NCBI GenBank assembly: GCA_963971575.1
Contig: OZ020611.1
Location: 242,940,654-243,004,653, forward strand
Reading direction: 5' to 3'
Length of the DNA: 64,000 bases
Source: Liopterus haemorrhoidalis
Lineage: Eukaryota; Arthropoda; Insecta; Coleoptera; Dytiscidae
Position numbers and translations under genes: made by a program. The notes under the pieces are model-generated. The model did no database searches and was not told the DNA's origin. It saw only the letters and a program-made list of their open reading frames with translations. This document shows, in pieces, positions 31,194-41,945 of the stretch (positions within the stretch are counted from its first letter, which is position 1; every line of letters begins with the position of its first letter).

Positions 31194-31550
31194 AAAAAGA
31201 ACAGATTTAACCTCCAATTTTATTTATATATGTAAATTTTCCACAACTTTGTAAATTTCACTTAGAAGATAAAAGGTTGTTAAATGATGCTTGTTGTTAC
31301 GTTTCACAGATTAGTTCACTGACTGTAGTTTCGGCTCACCGTAAATTTGAGAATTGCCAGAGCCGAAACTGCACTCAAAAAAAAAAAAAAAAAAAATCAG
31401 TGAGATATAACAAAAAGGTCTAATTAAACAACCTTTTACAAATATTATTTTTTTCTCGTTTATGATCCACCTGACACGCATACTTCTTTTTGGTGTATAG
31501 AATTTCGTTTATCGGTGATTCTAAGGATCTTGCTTAATTTTACTTATCAC

Positions 31551-31842
31551 AAGCAAGCCTGCGGCTGCCAGCAATAAATCGTTTGTGCTTGCCGTTGACC
31601 GCTCGTAAGTAGATAATAATTAAATTGTTAAAATAATTTGTGTAAAAAATATTTAGACAAATTACGGGCTCTGCTTAGCAACCTGCTATAAGCTGTACGG
31701 GCATTTCTGTGTGCGCTAAAAAATAGATGTAATCCTGTCTATATTACTCCTACATGTACACAGATTGAAAATGTTGTCACAAAACTTGAAATCAAGAGAT
31801 CTAGACTCAACTCGCGCTGTCGCGTCAATGATGATGATGACT
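31551..31842 (+). mobile_element. SINE family K, unbroken copy
   Basis: Runs GCAAGCCTGCGGCTGCCAGC, TTTGTGTAAAAAATATTTAG, GCTCTGCTTAGCAACCTGC, TTCTGTGTGCGCTAAAAAAT, CATGTACACAGATTG, CGCGCTGTCGCGTCAATGAT, ending in GATGATGATG. It lines up along its whole length with 36490-36787. Confidence 0.75.
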
Positions 31843-32832
31843 TCTCTTTATTTTTCATATGAGAAATATAATTGTAAATATTACCTTTTATTATCACGAC
31901 AGTAATAGTTTACTGAATTTATACAGTAATAAATGTCCTTAATAACAAAATACGTAAATAATACGCCAATATAATTAAAACTAAGATACAATTTGTAAAA
32001 ATATATTTTAATGCGCAGTACAACCTAGTGGCTGTGCTTTTCGGGTCAGGTATGCGACAGTATTGACTAATATTTCTTCATTTTAGTGAGTAACAAAATT
32101 ATTTAATTTGAAGTGTAATCATTTTCAAAAACGCGTGAAAAAAACAGCACAGGAGGATCCCCCGAATATATTTTATGTATAAAATAATAATCGGCATATA
32201 TTAAATGTAATTACTAACTTATGATCAAAAAGTCTTTCAGTCTCAGATGGCTTATGTATTATAAATCGCAGATCTTTTTTTGTTAATTGAGTATTCATAA
32301 TGCACGTGTCATTTGTCGAAAAAAAAGGAGATTTTCTTATATAAAACTTAGCCGCCCGAAGAAAGGACATTTTGATCCACATGTTACATTGCAAATACGT
32401 ATATGAATTATCAACAAGTGTTTTTTCACATATAATATTATTATTATTTATTTAAAATGCACTCTTGAGTGTAAACATACTCCTGAACAGTAGGACTGAA
32501 TGAGTCGGTTTGAATGTTTACAACTTTAAAAATCTAAAAAATATTATACACTATGATAAAATTGGCAACGTCGCAAGGCCTGACAATGTCGATTGAACAA
32601 CACTATTTTATACAGGTGATACTGAAAAAGCGGTTCCATATACTGGGTCTAATAATGTTTATTAAACATAGCGAATTTTTTTTTTGAGATTTTCTTACCC
32701 CTCTCAGTGTGCCCTGAGAGTTATAACTGGTAGATTCTATATCTGGCATATATACACGCGAAATCCTTTAAATAACGGTAGGTCTTAGGTCGCCTGTTGG
32801 ATATCATTGGTCTGACCACGTCGGTTGTATCA

Positions 32833-32866
<34 letters not shown>

Positions 32867-33479
32867 TATAAGGAGAAATAATAGTTCTTATTTTCTCCCA
32901 TAGTTCCCATATTTCTATTATATATATATATCAAGATAACATGGATGGGTATACGAGTTTTTTCAAAAAGACGACGTTGCTCACACGTCACTCACACGTC
33001 AAAAATTTTGAACTAAAATTTATCCACAAATTTGAATGATATTATCGAAATTTTCCGGAAAAAACCAGAATTACAGGATATCAAGGACAATTTCGAATTT
33101 TTAAATAGGAACGTATGTCATATTGGATATCTTTGGATAGAGCTTTTCAACAACTTTTCCTTAAAAATTTTTTTAATATATTTTACGGTTGACAAAAAAC
33201 TGTAATATTTTTAAATGACGATTATAGTCCCTATAACGACTTGAAAGTAAAGTATTTTTATTTTCAAATGTTCAAAGTGTCTTCCATTTTATTTTAAACA
33301 CATTCGCATCCTTACTCTTGAGTTACCTGTAGTTCGGAGAGCAATTAAAAAAATATATAATAACAAATATTGCACTTTCAAATCGTACCTACTTCAAAGC
33401 ACAACTTGAAAATAAGTGCCTCCAACGCGAACCCATTAACCGACACATACAATTTATTTGACCTTGATATAGTCTACTT

Positions 33480-33610
33480 ATAGTCTGTTTCTTTTGTTAA
33501 AGCGGAACTAGATTTTCAAATCTAGTAATTTTTATCGATTAAATGAAGCTTTTGATCATTTTGTTAAGTAAAAGCCCATTTACTCATTATAAAGTTAGCT
33601 AGTGACAACT
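33480..33610. repeat. Truncated GGCGGAACTAG-family MITE
   Basis: TATAGTCTGTTTCTTTTGTT, AAGCGGAACTAGATTTTC, then TTTTGATCATTTTGTTAAG. Most like the fragment at 59500-59610, so these two form a sub-branch of the family. Confidence 0.6.
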
Positions 33611-33920
33611 TAAACATTTGAAATAGCCTGTAGTTTAAATTAGTTGTCAAAATAAGTATATTAATTATAAAAATAAATAGAATATTTATTTTATTTATGT
33701 TGTGAAAGGTATATTTTTATGAATATCAATATAAGATACTCGTATTTATAAATATGAATAAAATTTATATCTTGTAAGATTGAGTGCATTTTTATTATAT
33801 TTTCATGTTTCGATCTTGTATGACTTCGCGGCCCCCTGACGAAGCCTTCGCGCCCCCCCGGTTGAGAAACGCTGGTTTAGTCTATCTAGACAAACTTGAC
33901 AAACCTAGTAGGGTGTAGGG

Positions 33921-35390
33921 CAGTGATGGCGAACCTATGACCCGCGGGTCAGACACTGACCCACGAGGGCTTTTTAAGTGACCCACGCGTTGAATTTATA
34001 AAAAAAACAATAGCATAGAAGAGAGAACAGGCAATCGAGAATATTAAAAAATTAAAGTATAAATAAATATCTAATGTCGAATTTATAAAAAAAAATATAT
34101 TTCCAAGTGGACATTGACTAACTGATTTTCTATCGTATCAATGTGCCTGTATGTGAGCCATAAAATTTTCAAATATAGATTGGAAAAAAGATTTAATATT
34201 CTTATGTGACATCACTCAGCATTTCAATAAAGTGAATAAAAAACTTCAGGGAAACGGACAAGTTGTATTGATGATGTTTGAAAATATTAAAACATTTATG
34301 ACGAAACTTAACATCTTCACAAAAGATTTGGAAATGAAAACGATGATATATATCTTCAATTACAAAAACATTTTCAAAACACAATAATTTCTGAAAATAC
34401 GCTTGATATTAAAAAAAATGCAATTAAAAAATATTTAATTATTATACAGGAAATAAAACAAGCTTCAATCAATTTAAAAGTTTGGAAAATATATTTCACT
34501 TTATTTTATATCCATACAAAACAGAATTTGCAACAATGGAACTAACCGGATTTATGTGGCTAGGTATCCATGATTTAGAAATGGAATTAGTTGAATTTCA
34601 AAGCAGCATAGTGTGGAAAAATAAATTTGAAAACTTAGTTTCGGAAATAGAAGGAAAATTTTCTGAAAGTACTACAGACAATAATGATCCCAAACTAAAA
34701 ATTGTAAATATTATATTAAACGTATGGGATTCTTTACCAAATAATTTTATATCAATGAAAAAGCTTGCTAATGCTCTGTTAACGATTTTTGGGTCCACAT
34801 ATACGTGCGAAAAATTGTTTTCCTCAATGAATTTTCTAAAATCCTCCAACAGAAATAAACTGGAAAATGAATTGACAGCGAAATGCGTTAAACTAATGAA
34901 TACGGATTATGAACCTAATATTAAAAAACTATCTGAAAATAAGCAACAACAGACTTCACATTAAATATATATATACTTTTATCAACTTTATTATATATAC
35001 AAATATCTGTAACTATGTTTATAATAAAAAATACTACATAATATATGTATGTGATGTTCCTTATTCCGTGTTCATTCAAATATTTAGTGCAGTGGTGCGA
35101 TAATTCATGATATTACTCCATTGATGTCAGCTTTTTGACGTCGACCTTTATTTGTTTAAAAAAAAAAAAGAAACGTAAACCTTTTTAGTGATTTTAATAG
35201 TGAGTCCCAAAAAAAAGGGTCAACTGTCGAGTTTTTCTGTAAACAAATTTTCGGCGTTCCAAATTATTGGTACCCTTTTTATCACACCCCCTTCCAAGTG
35301 GCATCTATTGACTCAGTGACCCACGGACTAGTATTAAGAAAAATAATTAACAAAATTTGACCCACTCCTCAAAAAGGTTCGCCATCCCTG
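33921..35390 (+). mobile_element. hAT transposon with decayed transposase, perfect 8-bp duplication
   Basis: 1470 bp, ends CAGTGATGGCGAACC and GGTTCGCCATCCCTG, octamer gtgtaggg on both sides (33913-33920, 35391-35398). Subterminal GACCCACG repeats occur near both ends. It carries the only recognisable hAT transposase coding sequence in the window. Confidence 0.93.
34150..34964 (+). pseudogene. hAT transposase remnant with dimerisation domain
   Basis: From about 34190 the frame reads LCDITQHFNKVNKKLQGNGQ, then VVLMMFENIKTFMTKLNIF, the segment before the C-terminal half in hAT transposases related to domesticated GTF2IRD2/ZBED5-type proteins. After a frameshift, 34482-34964 is open for 160 codons and ends with the hAT dimerisation block: LLTIFGSTYTCEKLFSSMNF followed by LKSSNRNKLENELTAKCVK. 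The N-terminal BED finger and first catalytic residues are missing. It is an internally deleted, frameshifted gene; only the C-terminal third is open. Confidence 0.85.
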
Positions 35391-35398
35391 GTGTAGGG

Positions 35399-36335
35399 TG
35401 TGGGGGTGGTGTTTCATAAATGGAGTTACGCCACTGAATATGTAGTATTTATTATATAAGTTAGTTATAAAAGTTGACCAACCACTCTGGCGGTCTTAAA
35501 CGAGGCTCTAAGTGTGCCTAATATAAAGTCATTTATCCAGACCGATTCATTAAATATTATGAGCGAATATTTCAGGCACTAATTGCAAATGACAGTGAAT
35601 TGAGATAAAACTGTAATTTCCAAATCCCACACTTGATTCTGCTAATAAAATTTAACAAATTATGAACAAGTAAAAACGTGAAATAGATATATTTTTATAT
35701 TTGGGTAGAAAGTAAACTAGTTAATGTTGAATTTTGTAGGTGCGACATGCAAATTATAATTATATAATAGAAATATTATATAGAATCCGCGAATTAATAA
35801 ACTGTAACACGTTTAACATACTTTTCAAATAATATTACTGCCAATTATATAATTTTACACTAGTAAATTGTTGAGAAATAGTTATAAAAATTGTTTTGAT
35901 AACGTTATGGTTTAATTATTGGAATTTTTTAGATACAGGCGCATACCTAGAGTGGGGGCTCACGGGGTTCATCTACCCCCCCCCCAAGCTAAAAAGCACG
36001 TGGTTTTAGTGTTTCTAAGAAATATACTTGAATTCTACAGCTGAATTTTTTTAAAATCATTTCTACTCGTATTTTGGAAATGAATTTATTTTAAGTCATC
36101 ATTTGTATTTTGGAAGTGAGGACCTTTTTTTTAAATCAACACTTATTTCACCAAGTAATTTCCCGTTTTCTAACCTTTTAAAACAATTTTATCTTTTCAG
36201 TCCCCCCCCCCCCATAAATTCCTGATTTGTTGTCACACATCACTTTGACTTGTATATCAAATATAAAACTTTATTCTCTCTTCTAATTAAACGTCAGACC
36301 TTTCCAAGTATCTTGTGTTCCAATACACTCTAGAT
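35399..36335. other. Intergenic, decayed hAT end and C-runs
   Basis: 35427-35440 (gttacgccactg) is an orphan hAT-like terminus. A C/G-rich repeat with C runs lies at 35945-36000 and 36202-36214. No gene. Confidence 0.4.
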
Positions 36336-36950
36336 CAGGGGTGTCCCAACTACGGCCCGCGGGACAGATGCGGCCCGCTAGAAGATTTCATCCGGCCCGT
36401 AGACATTTTAAAAAGTTTACTAATTTAAAAACAGCAACTTAAAATAATCAGGAATTCGCAAAATAAAACATAACTATAACTAAGTAATAGCAAGCCTGTA
36501 GCTGCAAACGTTAAATCGTCTGTACCTGCTATTTGACCGCTGAGCAAGGGCACAGACGTGAGTTCAATTCCTACTTATGTCAAATAATGTGTAAAAATAT
36601 TTATACAAATTACAGGTTCTGCTTAACCGTTCGCAACCGGCTATAAACTATAGGTGACTTTCTGTGTACGCTAAAAAAATGGATGTAATACTGACCATAT
36701 TACTCCTGAATGTACATAGATTGAAAACATGGTCACGAAACCTGGAGGCCTTGGCTCATTTCGGGCTGTCGCGCCAATGATGAATGAATAACTAAATAAT
36801 ATCCAGTTATTAAAATAATTATTTTTATTAATAATATCACCGTTATTAGTAAGCTTGTTTCTAAAATCAAGCGCCAAGACCCCAGCTAAATTCAAATTGT
36901 CCGGAATTTTTTTAATGTGGCCCGCTTCTGAAAAACTTTGGAGACCTCTG
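36336..36950. mobile_element. hAT-type MITE, duplication ctctagat, carrying a SINE
   Basis: 615 bp, ends CAGGGGTGTCCCAAC and TTTGGAGACCTCTG, identical octamers ctctagat (36328-36335, 36951-36958), subterminal GCGGCCCGC / GTGGCCCGC. A SINE occupies 36490-36787, leaving a 303-bp core. Confidence 0.93.
36490..36787 (+). mobile_element. SINE family K with 14-bp target duplication
   Basis: Flanked by ataactaagtaata and ataactaaataata (13 of 14). Head has GAGTTCAATTCCTAC, a B-box-like motif at about 36551; the A box is poor. Tail ends AATGATGAATGA. The reference copy for SINE K in this window. Confidence 0.82.
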
Positions 36951-37058
36951 CTCTAGATCTTCTATTAGCAGCTCGTTCCATTTTATGAGAGGTCTTCTTC
37001 CTGGTCTTTTTTTTGTCTTTTTAGGATTTTGTAGGTATGATTATAAAACACTTATTAC

Positions 37059-37378
37059 CAGTGATGGCATCCTAAATTTTCAGGAAGCGGTTCTAAAAGT
37101 CATGTGATATCTAGGAATCTATTCTGTATTTTTAAGAGTGAAAACAAATCACTTACTTCCATTTATTAAATATAAGGAAAAAATTTTAAGAGCGTATTAT
37201 TAATAACCTATAAAATAAATATTACATTTGCAACACTGCAGGGCACGGCGCACGATTCAAAACTGAAGTCAGAGTAATTAATTTATTTTTAATAATTCTA
37301 ACAACCGGTTCCCTAAGGCTTCAATAATTTTAAGAAACGGTTCGCGCACCGGTCCGAACCGGTAGGATGCCATCACTG
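37059..37378. mobile_element. hAT-type MITE, duplication cttattac
   Basis: 320 bp with inverted ends CAGTGATGGCATCC and GGATGCCATCACTG and perfect octamers cttattac (37051-37058, 37379-37386). Subterminal CGGTTC motifs occur near the right end. Non-coding. Confidence 0.93.
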
Positions 37379-37713
37379 CTTATTACGTTAAGGTACCTGT
37401 ACACTGTAGAGAATTATCTAGCTAGAGTGGGCACTATCTATCTAGACTACTCTAGTATTGTGTATACACTGTAGAGCGATTTTACTCTATTAGAGCAACG
37501 GTAGAGCAGTTTAGAGCAAATCTAGCTAGAGGAAATCTAGTTGCTACATAAACGCGTGTATACTGTCCTTAGAGATAGAGCTGGATAGAGCAGATTTGCT
37601 AGAGCAAGTCTATATGCATGTCGTGCGCGTGTACACCTATAGAGATTATTTAGTCTAGCTTCTGTCTAGCTAGTGTTTGAAAAATCTACAATCAAATTAT
37701 TTACATACGTAGT

Positions 37714-38060
37714 TTGCATACTTGCATGATGCGTTCCCGGCAAAAAGAAGTTGCTGCTGCTCTGGTAATATATTCTTTGATGAAAAAAAAAAAGCATAAA
37801 AATAAGAGGTTGTGGGTAAGGGAGTGGATATCAAAAAGAGAACAAGAGGGAGTACATGCAAAGTTATTAAAAGAAATAAGTTCTCAAGGCATAGCTTCAT
37901 ATGAAAATTTTATACGAATGTCACAAAGTGATTTTGAGTATTTGTTGGAACGAATTACTCCAAAAATTAAAAAACAAGACACTCATCTTCGAAATGCGAT
38001 ATCACCGTCAGAGCGGCTTACACTTACATTAAGATTTCTATTTTTATATGCTTTCAAACT
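37714..38060 (+). pseudogene. Harbinger transposase, N-terminal part
   Basis: Open from 37714. After a KKKKHKNKRLWVREWISKR start come QEGVHAKLLKEISSQGI, ASYENFIRMSQSDFEYLLER, ITPKIKKQDTHLRNAISPSE and RLTLTLRFL, the helix-turn-helix half of HARBI1-like transposases. The frame should go on with LATG.SY.SL but instead runs into the opposite-strand MADF gene near 38050, so about two thirds, including the DDE nuclease, is lost. It differs clearly from the Harbinger relic at 13080-13420. Confidence 0.85.
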
Positions 38061-38183
38061 ACAATCCCATAGTTCAGGACGAGCTTCTACCAACTGAATG
38101 AGTTTGTAAACTTTTTCTCTCTCCCAAATAAATTTTGAGTCATGTTCGTTTAACAGCACTGTTTCAGACAAAGATTCGTCCAT
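38045..38183 (-). pseudogene. Harbinger-encoded MADF (Myb/SANT-like) protein, N-terminal part
   Basis: Minus-strand ATG at 38183: MDESLSETVLLNEHDSKF, then WEREKVYKLIQLVEARPELW, DCSLKAYKNRN, the first helix of a MADF DNA-binding domain (LI..V..RP.LWD.....Y.N). PIF/Harbinger elements carry such a second gene, which helps bring the transposase to the element ends. Truncated after ~50 residues by the deletion. Confidence 0.8.
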
Positions 38184-38640
38184 TTTGATTTAAATTAAAC
38201 AAAAGTTAAATCAAATTAAACAAAATACATTCAAAATTTCACATCAACTACCAATTTAATTGTTACTAGAGAAAAAAATTATTCAACCTGTTGAATAGAG
38301 CTAGAGCAGTCTATCTAGAGCGTCCTTAGTAAACTGACAAGTGTACACAGCACGCCATCTGTCTAGCTAGATCCTCTACCTAGAGTCTCCAGTCATGGTT
38401 GCTAGAGTACTCTAGCGAGAGCGTCTTGCCACTTGTGTACATTACTAGAGCTAGACGCTCTACCTAGATCCTAGAGTGGTTCTCGCTAGAGCGCTCTAGC
38501 AGCTGTTTACACTTGTAGACTCAAAATAGAACCCTCTAGCTAGATCAACTCTAGCTAAAAGATCTACAGTGTACAGGTACCTTTACTCATGTGTTTGTCT
38601 GTACAGGAGAAATTGCAGCCAAACATGATGGACAAAAAAG

Positions 38641-38769
38641 CACACCTAAATCACTTAATATTTTATTTTAGAAAGTAATAAACAAAAATTAAAAACCTGG
38701 AAATTTACTTTGGGACATCCTGTATAAGAGGTAAAACAATAAAAACACAGGTAAGACAAAATTATCAAA
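38641..38769. other. Spacer, no gene seen
   Basis: AT-rich, with TACTTTGGGACATCCTGTAT, a TATACAGGATG-type short repeat end. Confidence 0.35.
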
Positions 38770-39035
38770 TTATAGTAAAATTAGGGGGGGTTATGCTTTA
38801 ATTAATTAGGTCGGTGATTTCATTCAAAATATTGGGGCGCACGAAATTATTGAGCTTTATCGTTTAAGGCCATTTCTTTTAAAATTTAGGATTTTAGGTT
38901 GAAAGGTGGATACGTGATTTTCATTGATTAGATGTTCTGCAAAGTTGAATCAGTTTTGAGTTGGAGAAATACTTCAGTATCCTAGGTAAAAAGAATTACA
39001 CGAAGCGCAGTCTAATTTATAATCTGCTAACATGC
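38770..39035 (-). pseudogene. Second Penelope-like GIY-YIG fragment, decayed
   Basis: Minus strand from about 39032: YKLDCASCNSFYLGY (VYKL.C..C..FYLG, the GIY-YIG core with CxxC), a frameshift, then SNFAEHLINENHVSTFQPKI and LNFKRNGLK. It lines up with the Penelope fragment at 18514-19040 (CQDCSTIYIGQ, NIADHMISNNHN) but is from a different family and has frame breaks. Confidence 0.7.
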
Positions 39036-39529
39036 TAATTGGTGTAATTAGTAATTAGTAAATGACAGGTCATTGATTTATTAATCTTACAGTCTACAGG
39101 TGTGTTATTCAGGGCCGGTCATCTATATATCGGGGTCCGGATGCAACAACTTTTTTGGACCCTCCTATAAAAATTTGATTCAGAAAATCTTTATGTTGAC
39201 TTAATAAAACTTTAATTAGGTATATTAATACATACGTAAACAATATAACATTATAAATAATTAAGATAAATAACTTACAGATTTATTTAGATATCAAATA
39301 TTTTGGGTTGATATTTAACACAGTACATAATGAGTTTATTATTATTATTATTATTTGTTTTACAGAGTGAGGGAACACTCATGTTCACCTCGATTATTTC
39401 CTTAATAAAAAGAGTTATAAAAATATTGTTCAAATAACACTTATTCGGGGCAATTTTTGAATTTGTTTTACAAAAGATATGGCAGTAACTTTTCTTCAAA
39501 TTACACATATTATTTTACAAATTATTATA
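39036..39529. other. Intergenic, no gene seen
   Basis: AT-rich; TTATTATTATT microsatellite near 39338-39354. Confidence 0.45.
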
Positions 39530-39563
39530 AAATTTTTTTTCTCTATTCTACTACGTCTATCTA

Positions 39564-39628
<65 letters not shown>

Positions 39629-39656
39629 TTGTATGTCTGTATGCAGTGTTGTAATG

Positions 39657-39926
39657 CGGGCGGAGGGGGCGACGGCCCCTAGCGCACTAAGGAAAAGGGC
39701 GCTGATGAGCTTGACTAAGGGGCGCCACATTGCGAAAGTGAGGACCTTTTTTTTGCTCTTCACTTGGAATTTGGGAGGTGAGGACCTTTTTTTTGCTCTT
39801 CACTTGGAATTTGGGAGGTGAGGACCTTTTTTTTGCTCTTCACTGGGAATTCACTTACATTTATTTCCCAAGGGGCGCCAAAACACAGTTTTGCCCCTAG
39901 CGTAAGTTTTCCTTACTGTGGCTCTG
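39657..39926. mobile_element. MITE H nested in the terminus of hAT G
   Basis: 270 bp flanked by ttgtaatg on both sides (39649-39656, 39927-39934). The right end GCTCTG is intact; the left end has lost about 20 bp compared with the copy at 60316. Contains three 40-bp tandem units with GGGAGGTGAGGACCTTTTTT. Confidence 0.85.
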
Positions 39927-40421
39927 TTGTAATGTATCTAGTTACAAGTATCTAGATACAGTAACTAGATACTTTTTCAAGTATCTAGATACAAATTAGA
40001 TACTTTTTGAAATATGTATCTGTGTCTATATCTAAATATTTAAATTTAAGTATCTTGTATCTGTATTTCAGATACTTTGATCGTTACTTTATTTTTATAC
40101 CATGATACCGAGCTGATATAATAGTTTAATTACCTATAAACTGTCATTTTAAATATATTATTTTTACTATAAACAATTTTCGGAAAACAATTGAAATTCT
40201 GGCGTTTACAAATTTAATTTATGTGCATTATCAAAAAAAAAAAAAAAAATCTCACTCGTTTCTCGTAGCTTTTGAACGACCGTAAAAATAGTAGGTATTT
40301 AGATACCACAATATTAGGTACAACACTTGAATAAAATGAGTCATTATTAATGAAAACTAATTTTTTGAATAACTATTGTTGCTATTTTGATGAGCAATTT
40401 ACTAAAAACATATGATAAATT

Positions 40422-40585
40422 TAGAGGCGAATTAAGCGGTAGGCGGACTGTGCGGCCGCCCGGGGCCCACAAAGCCGGGGGGCCTACCGAAGCCTATATA
40501 AAAATATTTCCATTCTATTTAAAATAATAGAGGGCCCACTTTAATTTTACCGCCCAGGGCCCCCAAGCAACTTAATTCGCCACTG
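40422..40585. mobile_element. 164-bp hAT-type MITE, duplication gataaatt
   Basis: Ends TAGAGGCGAATTAAG and CTTAATTCGCCACTG, octamer gataaatt on both sides (40414-40421, 40586-40593). Interior has GCGGCCGCCCGGGGCCC and the related CCGCCCAGGGCCCCC, a strong GC-rich foldback. Confidence 0.9.
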
Positions 40586-41269
40586 GATAAATTATTTCCA
40601 CACAAGTGGTTTGGCAGTGGACCGTGGTTTTGTGAAGTCTTGGGCAAGACAAATTAAGGCCCTTCAAAAGTATCCAGTGATTGAAAATACACTTGATAAT
40701 TTTTTTGTGGCATTTCATCACTTGAGGCCTGGCTCTAGTCCGCCTCACCCAAGGGCCGGCCATGCTAGTGTGGATATTAAGTTCATTTCCTAATTGAAAT
40801 CAGTAAGGTAAGTAGGCGTGTTTCCTAAAGGACGTAAAATTTATTATTAAACGTTCATATAAATTTAATTTGTATCAGTCATTTTTTATTAATGATCAAA
40901 AATGATCGTGACATTACACGAATTCCACTTCAATTAGGACTAAAATTTGGTTGAAAGAAATATCCTCTTAACAAGAACATAGCTGCATATCTATAAAACT
41001 AACATGAGTCTTATAGATACGCAGCTCATACATCAGCACATATGGCTAACATAATACATATGTTATTTAGTACAAATTTATTCCGTAGAATGGTGGTTTA
41101 CATTGAATTTAGTGGGATTTTTGTGACGTCACGGTCAATTTTGAACAGCTTGTATAATACTAATTAACATATACTGTTTGTTTGGCAAAAAATATAGTAT
41201 TTTCATATTTCAGTGTTTTTTCAAAAGTTCCTAGCTGTATCTAGATACAAATATTTTATATAGTACTAG

Positions 41270-41945
41270 AAGAGACGAAAGTGTACAAAATTAAAATAGA
41301 AGCCGTTAAAAGAGCAATAAGATTTGAAGAAAATATAACCAAGAACCCGGAAAAACAATTATTAAATGCATGCTGGAAGGAATTAGAAAATAGAGATAAA
41401 CAGAAAAAAAAAGATCAAAATGGGAGATAAAATGAAGTAAAATGTATGAATACGGAGGCTTTTCAACAGAAGAAGTAAGAAGGAAAAGAGAGAGTGGACA
41501 TAGAATGCAGGAGATAATAGAAAGAATGAAGGACATACAACAACAAGAATTATTGCAAGGTTTAGATGTGGGAATGAAGAAAAGGCGAGCAAATTTTGGT
41601 TAAAAGAGGAGGATAAACGATGTAGAATGTGCAGAGAAGAAAGAGAGACGGTTGAACATATGCTGGAAGGATGTGAAGAAATGAGAAGCAAAGGAGGAAC
41701 AAGAGAAGATATTTTAAACGGAAATGGCTGCGGATACACATGAATGAAAGAGGTAATGGAGAGGTGAAAAGAAATCAAAGAAAAAGAAAATAATAGGAAA
41801 TAAAGCAAAATAGATTTCAAGCCAATAGGTAGAAATTGAATTTATATTTTAGTTACGAATTATAATGTTAGGAATAAATAGATATAGATTAAAATGTAAT
41901 AGATAAATTAAATGTAATAGTTATTAATTAAATAAATTGAATTGA
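41270..41945 (+). pseudogene. LINE C-terminal relic with zinc motif
   Basis: Purine-rich plus strand. Frame pieces KRANFG, then KEEDKRCRMCREERETVEHM, LEGCEEMRSKGG give a C-x2-C-x8-H-x4-C zinc motif followed by an acidic/basic helix, as at the end of many insect LINE ORFs (ARFRCGNEE..... upstream). Stops and frameshifts throughout. The opposite-strand open frame 41383-41820 is only the shadow of this purine bias. Confidence 0.65.

Larger units (their letters stand above)
27882..32918. other. ~5-kb insert between duplicated target sequence
   Basis: Bounded by TA microsatellites and a duplicated ~26-40 bp word. It holds a family-B copy (30316-31193) and a SINE (31551-31842). Stretches 27940-30315, 31194-31550 and 31843-32820 have no frame I recognise, only AT-rich sequence; 29985-30060 is a GC-richer patch. 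No reverse transcriptase or transposase is visible, so the type of the inserted element is unknown. Confidence 0.5.
27771..33874. mobile_element. hAT-type element split by a ~5-kb insertion
   Basis: Inverted ends CAGTGCTTCTCAACC and GGTTGAGAAACGCTG, subterminal GGCCCCCC / GGCCCCCTG on either side, flanking octamers ctttagtc (27763-27770) and gtttagtc (33875-33882), 7 of 8. The interior is split: the word atcaagataacatggatggg occurs at 27856-27875 and 32930-32949, each next to a TA microsatellite, so 27882-32918 is foreign. Confidence 0.75.
37391..38582. mobile_element. PIF/Harbinger element, internally deleted, TTA duplication
   Basis: 1192 bp, inverted ends AGGTACCTGTACACTGTAGA (its complement at the right), flanked by TTA (37388-37390, 38583-38585), the Harbinger target preference. 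Both ~270-bp subterminal regions are packed with CTAGAG / TCTAGCTAG motifs. Inside are the start of a transposase (+) and the start of a MADF gene (-), facing each other. The DDE half of the transposase and the end of the MADF gene have been deleted between them. Confidence 0.92.
37018..38640 (+). repeat. Family B left end, split by a hAT MITE and a Harbinger element
   Basis: ttttaggattttgtaggtat (37018), cttattacg (37379-37387), then tta ctcatgtgtttgtctgtac (38583 on) and AGAAATTGCAGCCAAAC form one family-B start once the two inserts are taken out. The order of the two inserts relative to each other is not determined by the flanks. Confidence 0.65.

Noticed and set aside
39540..39640. CRISPR-like array
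   Set aside because: Simple GTCT microsatellite, no spacers; the foldback arrays also lack unique spacers.
39457..39763. Frames with [12 protein letters not shown] or [12 protein letters not shown] runs
   Set aside because: Pure translation of a GTCT microsatellite in family A; same for the frames at 14515 and 56543-56798.
40611..40793. 60-codon frame as a host gene or transposase
   Set aside because: Not recognised; sits inside hAT G next to a MITE. Possibly decayed transposase, but not supportable.
41306..41820. 145-codon minus-strand frame rich in Ser, Leu, Phe
   Set aside because: It is the reverse of a purine-rich LINE relic on the + strand, which explains its length and composition.
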